Shown here piece after piece: positions 1 to 9,364 of a stretch of DNA of 64,000 nucleotides. The stretch is from Streptomyces sp. NBC_00377 (GTDB taxonomy: Bacteria; Actinomycetota; Actinomycetes; Streptomycetales; Streptomycetaceae). Made by a program: the position numbers and the translations under genes. Positions within the stretch are counted from its first letter, which is position 1. The number at the start of each line of letters is the position of its first letter. The stretch spans positions 3,224,001 to 3,288,000 of the forward strand of contig NZ_CP107958.1 in the NCBI RefSeq assembly GCF_036075115.1. Reading direction: 5' to 3'. Below the pieces are notes generated by a model, which was given only the letters and a program-made list of their open reading frames with translations, did no database searches and was not told where the DNA came from.

Positions 1-1377
1 CTCCACCAGCGTCCGTACGATCTGGAGGCCGAGGTTGCCTGAGGTGTGCGGGTCGAAACCCGCGGGCAGGCCGACGCCGTCGTCCTGGACGGTGACCAGC
101 AGACGGCCCTCCTTCGTGGTGCCGCCGCGGATGGCGGAGACCTCGACCGTGCCGGTGTCGCCCTCCACGAAACCGTGCTCCAGGGCGTTCTGGAGGATCT
201 CGGTGAGCACCATGGACAGCGGGGTGGCGACCTCGGCGTCCAGGATGCCGAAGCGTCCGCTGCGCCGGCCGGCGACCTTGCCCGGGGAGATCTCGGCGAC
301 CATCGCCAGCACACGGTCGGCGATCTCGTCGAACTCCACCCGCTCGTCCAGGTTCTGAGACAACGTCTCATGCACGATGGCGATCGAGCCGACCCGGCGG
401 ACCGCCTCCTCCAGGGCCTCCCGACCGCGCTCGGACTCGATACGCCGGGCCTGGAGCCGCAACAGGGCCGCCACCGTCTGGAGGTTGTTCTTCACCCGGT
501 GGTGGATCTCCCGGATGGTCGCGTCCTTGGTGATCAACTCGCGCTCTCGGCGGCGCAGTTCGGTGACGTCACGCAGGAGCACGAGCGCGCCGATGCGGGT
601 GCCCTTCGGCTTGAGCGGGATCGCCCGGAACTGGATGACCCCGTCCCTGGCCTCGATCTCGAACTCGCGGGGCGCCCAGCCGCTGGCGACCTTGGCGAGC
701 GCCTCGTCCACCGGACCCCGGGTCGGAGCGAGTTCCGCGGTGGTCAGGCCGAGGTGCTGGCCGACCAGGTCGGAGGCGAGGCCCATGCGGTGGTAGGCCG
801 ACAGCGCGTTCGGGGAGGCGTACTGGACGATGCCGTCGCCGTCCACGCGGATCAGGCCGTCGCCGACGCGCGGGGCCGCGTCCATGTCCATCTGCTGGTT
901 GGGGAACGGGAAGGAACCGGCCGCGATCATCTGCGCGAGGTCCGAGGCGCTCTGGAGGTAGGTGAGTTCCAGACGGCTCGGGGTGCGCACGGTGAGCAGG
1001 TTGGTGTTGCGGGCGATGACCCCGAGGACGCGCCCCTCACGCCGTACGGGGATCGACTCGACCCGGACGGGGACCTCCTCGCGCCATTCCGGGTCGCCCT
1101 CGCGCACGATCCGGCCCTCGTCCAGGGCGGCGTCCAGGAGGGGGCGGCGGCCGCGCGGGACGAGGTGGCCGACCATGTCGTCCTGGTAGGAGGTCGGGCC
1201 CGTGTTGGGCCGCATCTGGGCGACGGAGACATAGCGGGTGCCGTCACGGGTGGGGACCCACAGGACGAGGTCGGCGAAGGAGAGGTCGGAGAGCAGTTGC
1301 CACTCCGAGACCAGCAGGTGGAGCCACTCGAGGTCGGAGTCGTCGAGTGCGGTGTGCTGGCGTACGAGTTCGTTCAT
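1..1377 (-). CDS. pdtaS: PdtaS-like sensor histidine kinase (C-terminus beyond window)
   Basis: Cytosolic sensor kinase of the HisKA_2 type, which normally phosphorylates an ANTAR-domain antiterminator response regulator. The visible 459 residues have an N-terminal GAF-like region, a PAS-like region (about 165–270), then the HisKA_2 motif REIHHRVKNNLQTVAALLRL with the phospho-acceptor His near residue 291, and an HATPase N-box (EILQNALEHG) near 392. There is no membrane segment or signal peptide. The ATG at 1375–1377 begins MNELVRQHTALDDSD, the usual start in this family. The gene runs off the left edge with the last G-box just visible (DDGVGLPAGFD), so only a short tail is missing. It is divergent from nagB; a dre-like palindrome lies in the shared intergenic region. 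Family assignment is secure; the cognate regulator is outside the window. Confidence 0.9.
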   Translation of the reverse strand, partial: MNELVRQHTALDDSDLEWLHLLVSEWQLLSDLSFADLVLWVPTRDGTRYVSVAQMRPNTGPTSYQDDMVGHLVPRGRRPLLDAALDEGRIVREGDPEWREEVPVRVESIPVRREGRVLGVIARNTNLLTVRTPSRLELTYLQSASDLAQMIAAGSFPFPNQQMDMDAAPRVGDGLIRVDGDGIVQYASPNALSAYHRMGLASDLVGQHLGLTTAELAPTRGPVDEALAKVASGWAPREFEIEARDGVIQFRAIPLKPKGTRIGALVLLRDVTELRRRERELITKDATIREIHHRVKNNLQTVAALLRLQARRIESERGREALEEAVRRVGSIAIVHETLSQNLDERVEFDEIADRVLAMVAEISPGKVAGRRSGRFGILDAEVATPLSMVLTEILQNALEHGFVEGDTGTVEVSAIRGGTTKEGRLLVTVQDDGVGLPAGFDPHTSGNLGLQIVRTLVE

Positions 1378-1660
1378 GGAGGGCACGTCTGCGAGCGTAC
1401 CCGTGGGTCTGTGCGTGGCCTAAACCCGTCGGCGGCGCGCGCTCGGCGCGGGGCCCGGAAAACACCCGCGGGCCGCGGCGCCTGGGAGGGACCCTCAGCC
1501 CTCCCGGCACCGCAGCCCGGAGCAGTATCGGCCGCGGGGTGTGCGGTCCCGTCGACCGAAGGTTGAGGAACCGGGGCAGTCAGGGCAGAGAGCTCCGGGT
1601 CCTCGGTCCGCCTTCCTGTGCGGGGAAGACGGAAGTTCTGCGTCTCGCTACCTTGCCATT

Positions 1661-1674
1661 GTGGACTAGACCAC
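1661..1674. promoter_or_regulatory. dre-like DasR operator (distal to nagB)
   Basis: The sequence GTGGACTAGACCAC is a near-perfect palindrome matching the core of the known DasR consensus TGGTCTAGACCA with one mismatch in the left arm. It lies about 290 bp upstream of nagB and about 285 bp upstream of the divergent sensor-kinase start, so it could serve either gene. Confidence 0.6.
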
Positions 1675-1900
1675 TAGGGGTGTCCATGCCTGGAAGGCTG
1701 TCTGTCGTGGTGGCTGTGCGGACGCTCTGACATCCACAACGCAGCCTAGCCTGTGCGGGTTCCCGCGCGGGGCCGGAAGGGCGGGACATTTTCGGCGCTC
1801 CGCCCCGGACACGGCCGCCCGGCCCCTTCCTCCGCCCCCGCCCGCACCCACACCCGCACCCGAGACGGGCGCGGCCGATTCTGTTAGATTGACCCCATAG

Positions 1901-1916
1901 ATTGGTCTAAACCACA
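1901..1916 (+). promoter_or_regulatory. dre operator of nagB
   Basis: ATTGGTCTAAACCACA matches the DasR consensus (ACTGGTCTAGACCACT) closely. It is centred about 54 bp before the nagB start, a typical repressor position. DasR binding released by glucosamine-6-phosphate is established for S. coelicolor; binding here is inferred from the match. Confidence 0.85.
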
Positions 1917-1961
1917 TAGCCCTTCCGGGTCCCTGGGCCCCTCTCAGAACGGCAGGCCAGC

Positions 1962-2747
1962 GTGGAAGTTGTCATCGTTGCGGACGCCCGGTCGGGCGGC
2001 GAGCTGATCGCCCGGGCCATGGCGCGGCTCCTGCGGCGCAAGCCGGACGCCCTGCTCGGCGTGGCCACCGGCTCCACCCCGCTGCCCGTGTACCAGGCGC
2101 TGGCGGCCGAGGTGCGCTCCGGCGCCGTCGACACCGCACGGGCCCGGATCGCCCAGCTCGACGAGTACGTGGGGCTGCCCGCCGAGCACCCCGAGTCCTA
2201 CCGTTCGGTGCTGCGGCGGGAGGTGCTCGAACCGCTGGGGATCGGCATGGACGCCTTCCTCGGCCCGGACGGCACGGCGACGGACGTGCAGGCCGCGTGC
2301 GAGGCCTACGACCGCGCGCTGGCCGCGGCCGGCGGGGTGGACCTCCAGCTGCTCGGCATCGGCACCGACGGACACATCGGCTTCAACGAGCCGTGCTCCT
2401 CACTGGCCTCACGCACCCGGATCAAGACGCTGACCGAGCAGACCCGCATCGACAACGCGCGCTTCTTCGGGGGCGACATCGAGCAGGTGCCGCACCACGT
2501 CATCACCCAGGGGATCGGGACGATCCTGGAGGCCCGGCACCTGGTGCTGCTCGCCACCGGGGAGGGCAAGGCGGACGCCGTCGCGGCCACCGTCGAGGGT
2601 CCGGTCGCCGCGGTGTGCCCGGCCTCCGCGCTCCAGCTCCACCCGCACGCGACGGTCGTCGTCGACGAGTCCGCCGCGTCCAAGCTGAAGCTCGCGGAGT
2701 ACTTCCGGCACACCTACGCCAACAAGCCCGCCTGGCAGGGAATCTAG
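1962..2747 (+). CDS. nagB: Glucosamine-6-phosphate deaminase
   Basis: Converts glucosamine-6-phosphate to fructose-6-phosphate and ammonia, the step that joins GlcNAc catabolism to glycolysis. The 261-residue protein has the family's usual length. It carries the DEYVGLP motif near residue 67 and GIGTDGHIGFNEP near 132, which contains the catalytic His and Glu region. It starts at GTG (MEVVIVADARSGGELIARAM) after a weak GGCAGG ribosome-binding site. A dre site lies just upstream, so it should be repressed by DasR. It converges on the GH3 gene across a strong terminator. Its substrate is also the ligand that releases DasR, so NagB activity feeds back on the whole locus. Confidence 0.97.
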   Translation: MEVVIVADARSGGELIARAMARLLRRKPDALLGVATGSTPLPVYQALAAEVRSGAVDTARARIAQLDEYVGLPAEHPESYRSVLRREVLEPLGIGMDAFLGPDGTATDVQAACEAYDRALAAAGGVDLQLLGIGTDGHIGFNEPCSSLASRTRIKTLTEQTRIDNARFFGGDIEQVPHHVITQGIGTILEARHLVLLATGEGKADAVAATVEGPVAAVCPASALQLHPHATVVVDESAASKLKLAEYFRHTYANKPAWQGI

Positions 2748-2862
2748 GGCCTGCCGGGATCCAGTCGGTCGCGCCGGTCTCGTCGGTTTCCGTCCGCCGG
2801 GCCGGGTCTCACGGGGACCGCGGGCCGTCTCGGCCGGTCGCGCGGCCCCGCGCCCCCGCGGA

Positions 2863-2909
2863 ACGCGACAGGCGCCGGTTTCCCCGAGGGGAGCCGGCGC
2901 CTGTCGCGT
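2863..2909. terminator. Bidirectional terminator between nagB and the GH3 gene
   Basis: A perfect 16-bp inverted repeat (ACGCGACAGGCGCCGG and its complement) surrounds a 15-nt loop that itself can pair CCCC with GGGG. It sits between two convergent genes. There is no clear T-tract, as is usual in Streptomyces. Confidence 0.85.
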
Positions 2910-2917
2910 CGTGGAAG

Positions 2918-4429
2918 CTACCGGCCCGCGATGACCTCCGCCGCCGCACGGCCGCAGACCCGGGCCGCGCCGTGGGTGGCGATGTGCAGAGCGCCCCGGG
3001 GCGGGGCCTGGGGGACGCCCATCTCGACGACGACCGTGTCCGGGCGGGCGGTCAGCAGGTCTCCGAGGGCCGAGGCCATCCAGGGGTGCCGGTGCTCGTC
3101 GCGGACCACGGCGACGATCCGCCGCTCCCCCGCCGCGACCAGCGCCGCCTGCCCCGCGTCGGCGCCCGAGAAGCTGCCCGTCCGCGTCCCCGGCAGCAGC
3201 TGGACCAGCTCCGCCGCGACGCCCCAGGGGGTCTCGTCGCCGACGGCGAAGTTGGCGACCGGCGTGAGGGCCGCGACGAACGGGGGTTCGGTGAGCGGGG
3301 TGAAGACGTCCTCGCCGGTGAGGCGCAACGCCCGGCGGGCGGCGATCAGCCCGACATCGGCCCGTACGCCATCCGTCCGGCCCGTCCCTTCCCCGGTGCC
3401 GACGGCGGCCGTGCGCCCCGGGGCCGTCCAGCCGGCCAGTTCGCGTACCCGTCGGGCCGCGTCCGCGAGGCGTTGCTCGGGCAGCTCTCCGGTGCGGACG
3501 GCCGTGACCAGGGCGTCGCGCAGCTTCCGTACCGTCTCGTCGTCGGCGAGGCCGCCGCCCACGCAGATGGCGTCGGCGCCGGCCGCGACGGCGAGGACGC
3601 TGCCGCGTTCGATGCCGTAGGTCGCGGCGACGGCCTGCATCTCCATGCCGTCGGTGACGATCAGACCGTCGTAGCCGAGTTCCTCGCGCAGCAGGGTGGT
3701 GAGGATACGACGGGACAACGTTGCCGGGCGGGCCGGGTCCAGGGCCGGGACCAGGATGTGCGCGCTCATCACCGCGCGGGTGCCGGCGGCGATGGCGGCT
3801 CGGAACGGCGCCAGTTCGCGTTCCGCGAGGACCGCCGGGTCGGCGTCGATGCGTGGCAGGGCGTGATGGGAGTCGACGGCCGTGTCGCCGTGGCCGGGGA
3901 AGTGCTTGGTGCAGGCCGCCACGCCCGCCGACTGGAGGCCGGTGACGTAGGCGGCGGTGTGCCGGGCGACCAGGGCGGGGTCAGGGCCGAAGGAGCGGAC
4001 CCCGATCACCGGGTTCGCGGGGTTGGAGTTCACGTCGGCGGAGGGCGCCCAGTTGAGGTTGACCCCGCACTCCGCGAGGCGTCGGCCCAGCTCCGCGGCC
4101 ACCTCCAGGGTGAGCGCCACGTCGTCCACCGCGCCCAGCGCGTGGTTGCCGGGGAAGCTGGAGCCGGTGCGCACCTCCAGGCGCGTGACGTCTCCGCCCT
4201 CCTCGTCGATCGCGACCAGGACGTCGTCGCGTTCCGCGCGCAACTGGGCGGTCAGCGAGGCGAGCTGCTCGGGCGTGGCGATGTTCCTGCCGAACAGGCC
4301 CACCGAGGCCAGGCCCTCGCCGAGCCGGCGCAGCAGCCAGTCGGGGGCGGTGGTGCCGGGGAAGCCGGGTTGCAGGACCGTCAGGGCGTCACGGGTGAGA
4401 GTGTCGGTGCCGCTGGCGATTGTCGTCAT
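2918..4429 (-). CDS. dasD: GH3 beta-N-acetylglucosaminidase (DasD-like)
   Basis: Hydrolyses N,N'-diacetylchitobiose to GlcNAc. The 503-residue protein has the NagZ/GH3 signature KHFPGHGDT near residues 173–181, including the general-acid His/Asp dyad. The nucleophile Asp lies in TDGMEM near 258. There is no signal peptide, so the enzyme should be cytoplasmic and act on chitobiose after import. It ends with an alpha/beta sandwich-like C-terminal domain (370–500). The start is the ATG at 4427–4429 (MTTIASGTDTLTRDAL). It lies 7 bp downstream of dasC on the same strand, so it is very likely the last gene of the dasABC operon. S. coelicolor has the same arrangement (dasD downstream of dasC). Confidence 0.9.
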   Translation of the reverse strand: MTTIASGTDTLTRDALTVLQPGFPGTTAPDWLLRRLGEGLASVGLFGRNIATPEQLASLTAQLRAERDDVLVAIDEEGGDVTRLEVRTGSSFPGNHALGAVDDVALTLEVAAELGRRLAECGVNLNWAPSADVNSNPANPVIGVRSFGPDPALVARHTAAYVTGLQSAGVAACTKHFPGHGDTAVDSHHALPRIDADPAVLAERELAPFRAAIAAGTRAVMSAHILVPALDPARPATLSRRILTTLLREELGYDGLIVTDGMEMQAVAATYGIERGSVLAVAAGADAICVGGGLADDETVRKLRDALVTAVRTGELPEQRLADAARRVRELAGWTAPGRTAAVGTGEGTGRTDGVRADVGLIAARRALRLTGEDVFTPLTEPPFVAALTPVANFAVGDETPWGVAAELVQLLPGTRTGSFSGADAGQAALVAAGERRIVAVVRDEHRHPWMASALGDLLTARPDTVVVEMGVPQAPPRGALHIATHGAARVCGRAAAEVIAGR

Positions 4430-4436
4430 CGGGGCG

Positions 4437-5303
4437 TTATCCCTTCACGGCGCCCGCGGTCAGCCCCGCGGCCATCTTGCGCTGGACGAGGAGGAACAGG
4501 GCGACGATCGGTACGGCCATCATCGTGGCGCCGGCCATCATCGGGGCGTACTCGGTGCCGTGCTTGGTGGAGAAGTTGCTGAGCCACACCGTCGCCGTCT
4601 GGTTCTTCTGGCTGAGCAGCATCAGGGCGTACAGGTACTCGTTCCAGGCCTGGATGAAGCCGTAGACCGAGGTGGCGACCATGCCGGGGGCCAGCAGGGG
4701 GAAGACCACCCGGACGAAGGCCCCGGTGCGGCTGCATCCGTCGACCATGGCGGCCTCCTCCAGCTCCTTCGGGATGTTGACGATGAAGCCGCGCAGCGTC
4801 CACACCGTGAAGGGGAGGATGAAGGTCAGATACGTGATGATCAGACCGGAGAGCTTGTCGTACTGGTCCAGGTCGTTGAGGAGCAGGAAGACCGGGATGA
4901 TCATCGCGACGAGCGGGACCATCTGGACGGCCAGGATGCCCACGATCACGACCTTGCGGCCGCGGAAGGCGAACCGGGAGATGGCCAGGGCGGCCAGCAT
5001 GCCGACGACGACGCCGATCGCGACGACCGCCAGCGAGACGAACAGGCTGCGGCCCACGGGACCCCAGAAGTCGGCGATGCTCAGCGCGCGGCGGAAGTTG
5101 TCGAGGGTGATACCCGTCGGCAGCAGGCTCGGGTCCGGGTCGATCGCGTCCTTCGCCGGCTTGAACGCCGTGTTGAGCATCCAGTAGACGGGGAAGCCCG
5201 CGACGGCGAAGACGAGCAGACCGAGCAGGTTCCAGCCGTACTTCGGCCTGCGGCGCCCGGACCGGCTTTCCGTCCGGCTCGCCCCGGAGGCAATGGCGCT
5301 CAT
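4437..5303 (-). CDS. dasC: Chitobiose ABC transporter permease DasC
   Basis: One of the two membrane subunits of the N,N'-diacetylchitobiose importer. It has 288 residues and six predicted membrane segments. The cytoplasmic EAA loop reads EEAAMVDGCSRTGAFVRVVF, the site that contacts the ATPase. The ATG at 5301–5303 overlaps the dasB stop by 4 bp, so translation is coupled. No ATPase gene is present in the locus; in Streptomyces the shared MsiK ATPase, encoded elsewhere, energises Das. I infer the same here. It is of the MalG type. Confidence 0.93.
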   Translation of the reverse strand: MSAIASGASRTESRSGRRRPKYGWNLLGLLVFAVAGFPVYWMLNTAFKPAKDAIDPDPSLLPTGITLDNFRRALSIADFWGPVGRSLFVSLAVVAIGVVVGMLAALAISRFAFRGRKVVIVGILAVQMVPLVAMIIPVFLLLNDLDQYDKLSGLIITYLTFILPFTVWTLRGFIVNIPKELEEAAMVDGCSRTGAFVRVVFPLLAPGMVATSVYGFIQAWNEYLYALMLLSQKNQTATVWLSNFSTKHGTEYAPMMAGATMMAVPIVALFLLVQRKMAAGLTAGAVKG

Positions 5304-6295
5304 TCGACCTCTCCGATCTTCAGCATCTGGCGCATGTAGACGGCGACCACCCCGAGCAGCAGCAGCACGGTGATCAGGGCGATCGCCGAGCCCTGTCCGT
5401 AGTCGTTGACGACGAAGGCGCGGTCGTAGGAGTACGTCGTCAGGATCTGGAACTCGGCTTCCGGGTGCCCGTTGCGCATGACGAAGACCTGAGGGAAGAC
5501 GCCCATGTCCCAGATGACCGACAGGGTCGTGAGCATCACGATGATCGGCTTGAGGATGGGCAGGGTGACGTACCGGAAGACGCCCCAGGCGCCCGCGCCG
5601 TCGAGGCGGGCGGCCTCCTCCAGCTCGGCCGGGACCTGGGTGAGGCCGGCGCTGAGGGTGATGACCACGAAGGGCACGGCTCCCCACACCACGAGGAGCA
5701 TGATGACCGCCAGCCCCTGCGGGCCGCTGGCGAACCAGTTGTGGCCGATCAGCTCAACGCCCGGCAGCCTGCTCAGGACCGCGTTGAGGATGCCGTAGTC
5801 GGCGTCGAACAGCCACTTGAAGACGGTGGTGGCGACGATGACCGGCATGCCCCAGCTCGCCACGAGCGCGATGTTGATGAGGGTCTTCACCCAGCCGGAG
5901 ACCCGCTGGAGGAGCAGCGCGATCAGCATGCCGATGACCATCGTGAGGATCACGCAGCCGGCCGCGAAGACGATCGTGCGGACGACGACCTGCCAGAACT
6001 CGCCGTCGGCCAGTACGCCGGTGAAGTTGCCGAACCCGACGGACTCGGCGGGCTGGAAGCCCCACAGCTGGGACTGCCCGAACTTCTGGAAGGAGAGGGT
6101 GACCAGCCGGACCAGGGGATAGCCCATGACCAGGGCGAGGACCAGCAGGCAGGGGGCGAGGAGCAGCCAGGGGGTCGCGGCGCCGCCGGATCTCCGGCCG
6201 CCGCGTGGTCTCTTCGCGGCGGGTTCGCCCACGGGCGGTGGTGGCGACTGCCGCGTCGGCGGCACTTCGGCAGTGGTCGTGTCTGCGGCACTCAT
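5300..6295 (-). CDS. dasB: Chitobiose ABC transporter permease DasB
   Basis: MalF-type membrane subunit of the chitobiose importer. It has 331 residues: a Pro/Arg-rich cytoplasmic N-terminus of about 45 residues, then six membrane segments. The EAA loop is EEAARLDGAGAWGVFRYVTL. I chose the ATG at 6293–6295 (MSAADTTTAEVPPTRQ); the open frame extends upstream but into the dasA–dasB spacer without a convincing signal. The 119-bp gap to dasA holds the usual spacer between a binding protein and its permeases and could carry an mRNA stem that raises dasA expression relative to dasBC. Confidence 0.93.
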   Translation of the reverse strand: MSAADTTTAEVPPTRQSPPPPVGEPAAKRPRGGRRSGGAATPWLLLAPCLLVLALVMGYPLVRLVTLSFQKFGQSQLWGFQPAESVGFGNFTGVLADGEFWQVVVRTIVFAAGCVILTMVIGMLIALLLQRVSGWVKTLINIALVASWGMPVIVATTVFKWLFDADYGILNAVLSRLPGVELIGHNWFASGPQGLAVIMLLVVWGAVPFVVITLSAGLTQVPAELEEAARLDGAGAWGVFRYVTLPILKPIIVMLTTLSVIWDMGVFPQVFVMRNGHPEAEFQILTTYSYDRAFVVNDYGQGSAIALITVLLLLGVVAVYMRQMLKIGEVE

Positions 6296-6414
6296 CCGCG
6301 CGCTCCTCAGCGGTCCCTCGGGTCGTACGAAGGCGAACCCCGTACGGGTCGTACGGGAGGCAGGGCCCCGCCCCCGATGAAGCCCTCCGGGGTTCACGGG
6401 GCCCTGCCGTCAGG

Positions 6415-7695
6415 TCACTTGTTGTTGATGACCTTGTCGATCGCGGCGTCCGCGTCCTTCGCGGCGGCCTCGACCGTCTTCTTGCCGGTGCCGATGCTCT
6501 GGAGCATGGTCTGGAGCACCTGGGCCTTCTCGACCTGGCCCCAGCCGGGAGCCATCGGGACGAACCAGTTGGACTCGGCGGCGGTGGCGGGGACCGCGGT
6601 GGCCGGGTCGTTCTTGAGGGTCGCGAGGTCGGTCTTGTTGTTGGGCAGGTTGCCCTTGGCCATCAGGCCCTTCTGGCCGGCCGGGCCGGTGAAGGCGTTG
6701 ATCCACTCGGCGGCGAGGGTCTGCGCGTGCGACTTCACCGGGACGGCGAGGTCGGAACCGCCCAGGAAGACGGGGAGGTTCTTGCCGGACGGACCGGGCA
6801 TCACGAAGTTCTCGAGGTTGTCCTTGAGCTTGCCGGTCTTGTCGTTCTTCGGGTCGGCGGAGGTCGCGCCCTCCCAGGCCGCGCCGAAGATCATGCCCGA
6901 CTTGCCCTGGCCGTAGACGATGTAGCGGTCGGACTCGTCCTTGGTCTTGTCGCCGTGCATGTACTTGTCGACGACCGTCTTGAACTCGCCCAGGCCCTTG
7001 AGGGACTCGGGCGAGGAGAGGTTCGCCTTCCACTGACCGCCGTCCTCCTTGGCGATCGAGCCGCCGGCGTCGTAGACGAAGGACATGGCCGCGTACCAGT
7101 CGCGGGTGGGCTGGTACCAGGCGGAGAACTTGTCGCCCTCCTTCTGCTGGACCTTGTCCAGCGCGGCGGTCAGCTCCGCGTACGTCTTCGGGGTGGACTT
7201 GACGCCCACCGAGGCGAAGAGGTCCTTGCGCCAGTTCCCGACGCGCCCGCCGGCGTAGTACGGCACGCCGTAGGTCTTGCCGTCGTAGGTCACCGACGCC
7301 TTGAGGCCGTCGAGCCAGGCGGAGGAGTTGTCGAACTTGGAGGTGTCGAGGGGGGCGAAGGCGCCCTTGACCATGTAGCCGAGCATCTCGGTGTTGCCCA
7401 TCTCGACCACGTCGGGGGCCTTGTCGGTGGCGAGGACCGCGTCGAGCTTGGCGTTCTTGTCCGGCCAGCCGTAGTACTCGTGGTTGATCTTGACGCCGGG
7501 GTGCGCCTTCTGCACCGCCGCGTCGGCGGCCTTCACCAGCTCCGGCCAGTTGTTCTGCGCGTCGACGGTGAGCCAGACGGTGAGCTCCTTGGCGTCGGTG
7601 CCCTTCGAGTCCCCACTGCCACTGTCGTCCCCGCACGCCGCGATGGAGACCATCATGCCCGCGATACCGATCGCGGCTATCAGCTTGCGCTTCAC
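6415..7695 (-). CDS. dasA: Chitobiose-binding lipoprotein DasA
   Basis: Extracellular solute-binding protein of family 1 that delivers N,N'-diacetylchitobiose to DasBC. It has 426 residues. The type II signal peptide MKRKLIAAIGIAGMMVSIAAC has its lipidated Cys at 21, followed by a Gly/Ser/Asp-rich linker. The mature part has the two-lobed binding-protein layout (for example WLTVDAQNNWPELVKAADAA near 41–60). Two dre palindromes lie upstream of its start, as in S. coelicolor, where DasA also affects development. It is divergently transcribed from dasR. Confidence 0.95.
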   Translation of the reverse strand: MKRKLIAAIGIAGMMVSIAACGDDSGSGDSKGTDAKELTVWLTVDAQNNWPELVKAADAAVQKAHPGVKINHEYYGWPDKNAKLDAVLATDKAPDVVEMGNTEMLGYMVKGAFAPLDTSKFDNSSAWLDGLKASVTYDGKTYGVPYYAGGRVGNWRKDLFASVGVKSTPKTYAELTAALDKVQQKEGDKFSAWYQPTRDWYAAMSFVYDAGGSIAKEDGGQWKANLSSPESLKGLGEFKTVVDKYMHGDKTKDESDRYIVYGQGKSGMIFGAAWEGATSADPKNDKTGKLKDNLENFVMPGPSGKNLPVFLGGSDLAVPVKSHAQTLAAEWINAFTGPAGQKGLMAKGNLPNNKTDLATLKNDPATAVPATAAESNWFVPMAPGWGQVEKAQVLQTMLQSIGTGKKTVEAAAKDADAAIDKVINNK

Positions 7696-7754
7696 GCCAT
7701 CCTCCTCAGGGATACCACACCCCCCGCCCGCGGGCCGGGACCTCGATCTGGACC

Positions 7755-8832
<1,078 letters not shown>

Positions 8833-9010
8833 GGTGCTCTCCCGGCTGAAGGCCGGGAGATTCCCGCCCACCTTGCGGCAGCGGGCCTGACGCTCTCCGC
8901 GCCTTTGGCCCAACGATGGCCTCCACCACCGCCCTTATGGCGGAGCGCAGACCGAGATCAGAGGTAGAGGGTCTGTGGAGGGCCTTCCGCTGGGCTTATC
9001 CGTCACTTAC
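8833..9010 (-). mobile_element. IS200/IS605-type right-end / omega-RNA-like remnant
   Basis: Read on the minus strand, the stretch near 8830–8880 gives GGTGGGCGGGAATCTCCCGG followed by CCTTCAGCCGGGAGAG. This resembles the conserved right end (end hairpin and omega-RNA 3' region) of IS200/IS605-family elements in Streptomyces. The hairpin is 8838–8846/8852–8860 with a 5-nt loop. No tnpA or tnpB reading frame is present. The left limit (about 9010) is a guess. The hairpin could also, or only, act as the dasR terminator. Confidence 0.45.
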
Positions 9011-9067
9011 ATTGCCTGCGCATTACACCTGTGATCAAGGCGATCGAGTGAGGGGACGGAGCCGCCG

Positions 9068-9364
9068 ATGTCAGAGACCCCGGAAGCGACCAGGGGGCCG
9101 GTGGTGACGCCTGTGCGCGTCGCCATCGCCCTCTGTCTGCTCGCGCCCTTCGTGGCGATGCTGTGGGTGGGTTCGTACGCGAAGGTGGACCCCGCGTTCA
9201 TCGGGATCCCCTTCTTCTACTGGTACCAGATGCTGTGGGTACCGCTCTCCGCCGCGCTGACCGTGACCGCGTACAAACTGTGGCAGCGTGACCAGCGCGG
9301 CCGCGCGGGCGTCGCCCCTGCCTCCTCCCGTTCCTCCTCCCCGAAGGGCGGTGCGTCGGAGTGA
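9068..9364 (+). CDS. DUF3311 small membrane protein, symporter partner
   Basis: A 98-residue protein with two membrane segments (about 15–37 and 50–72) and a basic/Ser-rich tail. Its family (DUF3311) is usually encoded directly before sodium:solute symporters and is assumed to be a small accessory subunit. The ATG at 9068 follows GGGGACGGAGCCGCCG, a usable ribosome-binding site. The stop codon overlaps the GTG start of the symporter by 4 bp, so translation is coupled. Its biochemical role is unproven. Confidence 0.85.
   Translation: MSETPEATRGPVVTPVRVAIALCLLAPFVAMLWVGSYAKVDPAFIGIPFFYWYQMLWVPLSAALTVTAYKLWQRDQRGRAGVAPASSRSSSPKGGASE

Larger units (their letters stand above)
1378..1961. other. 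Intergenic region between pdtaS and nagB
   Basis: This 584-bp divergent promoter region has no ORF I can support. It contains two dre-type palindromes (listed separately), one at 1661–1674 and one at 1901–1916. The sequence around 1640–1690 and 1880–1916 is noticeably more AT-rich than its surroundings, which is where promoters are expected. The rest is GC-rich spacer. Confidence 0.6.

Noticed and set aside
46..1566. Long plus-strand open frame opposite the sensor kinase
   Set aside because: It is the usual high-GC shadow of the minus-strand gene. The product is compositionally odd (Gly/Arg/Asp/Val repeats) and no family motif appears, while the minus strand encodes a full histidine kinase.
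2297..4582. A 761-codon plus-strand frame across nagB and the GH3 gene
   Set aside because: It overlaps two genes with clear catalytic motifs on other frames and crosses their terminator; there is no recognisable domain.
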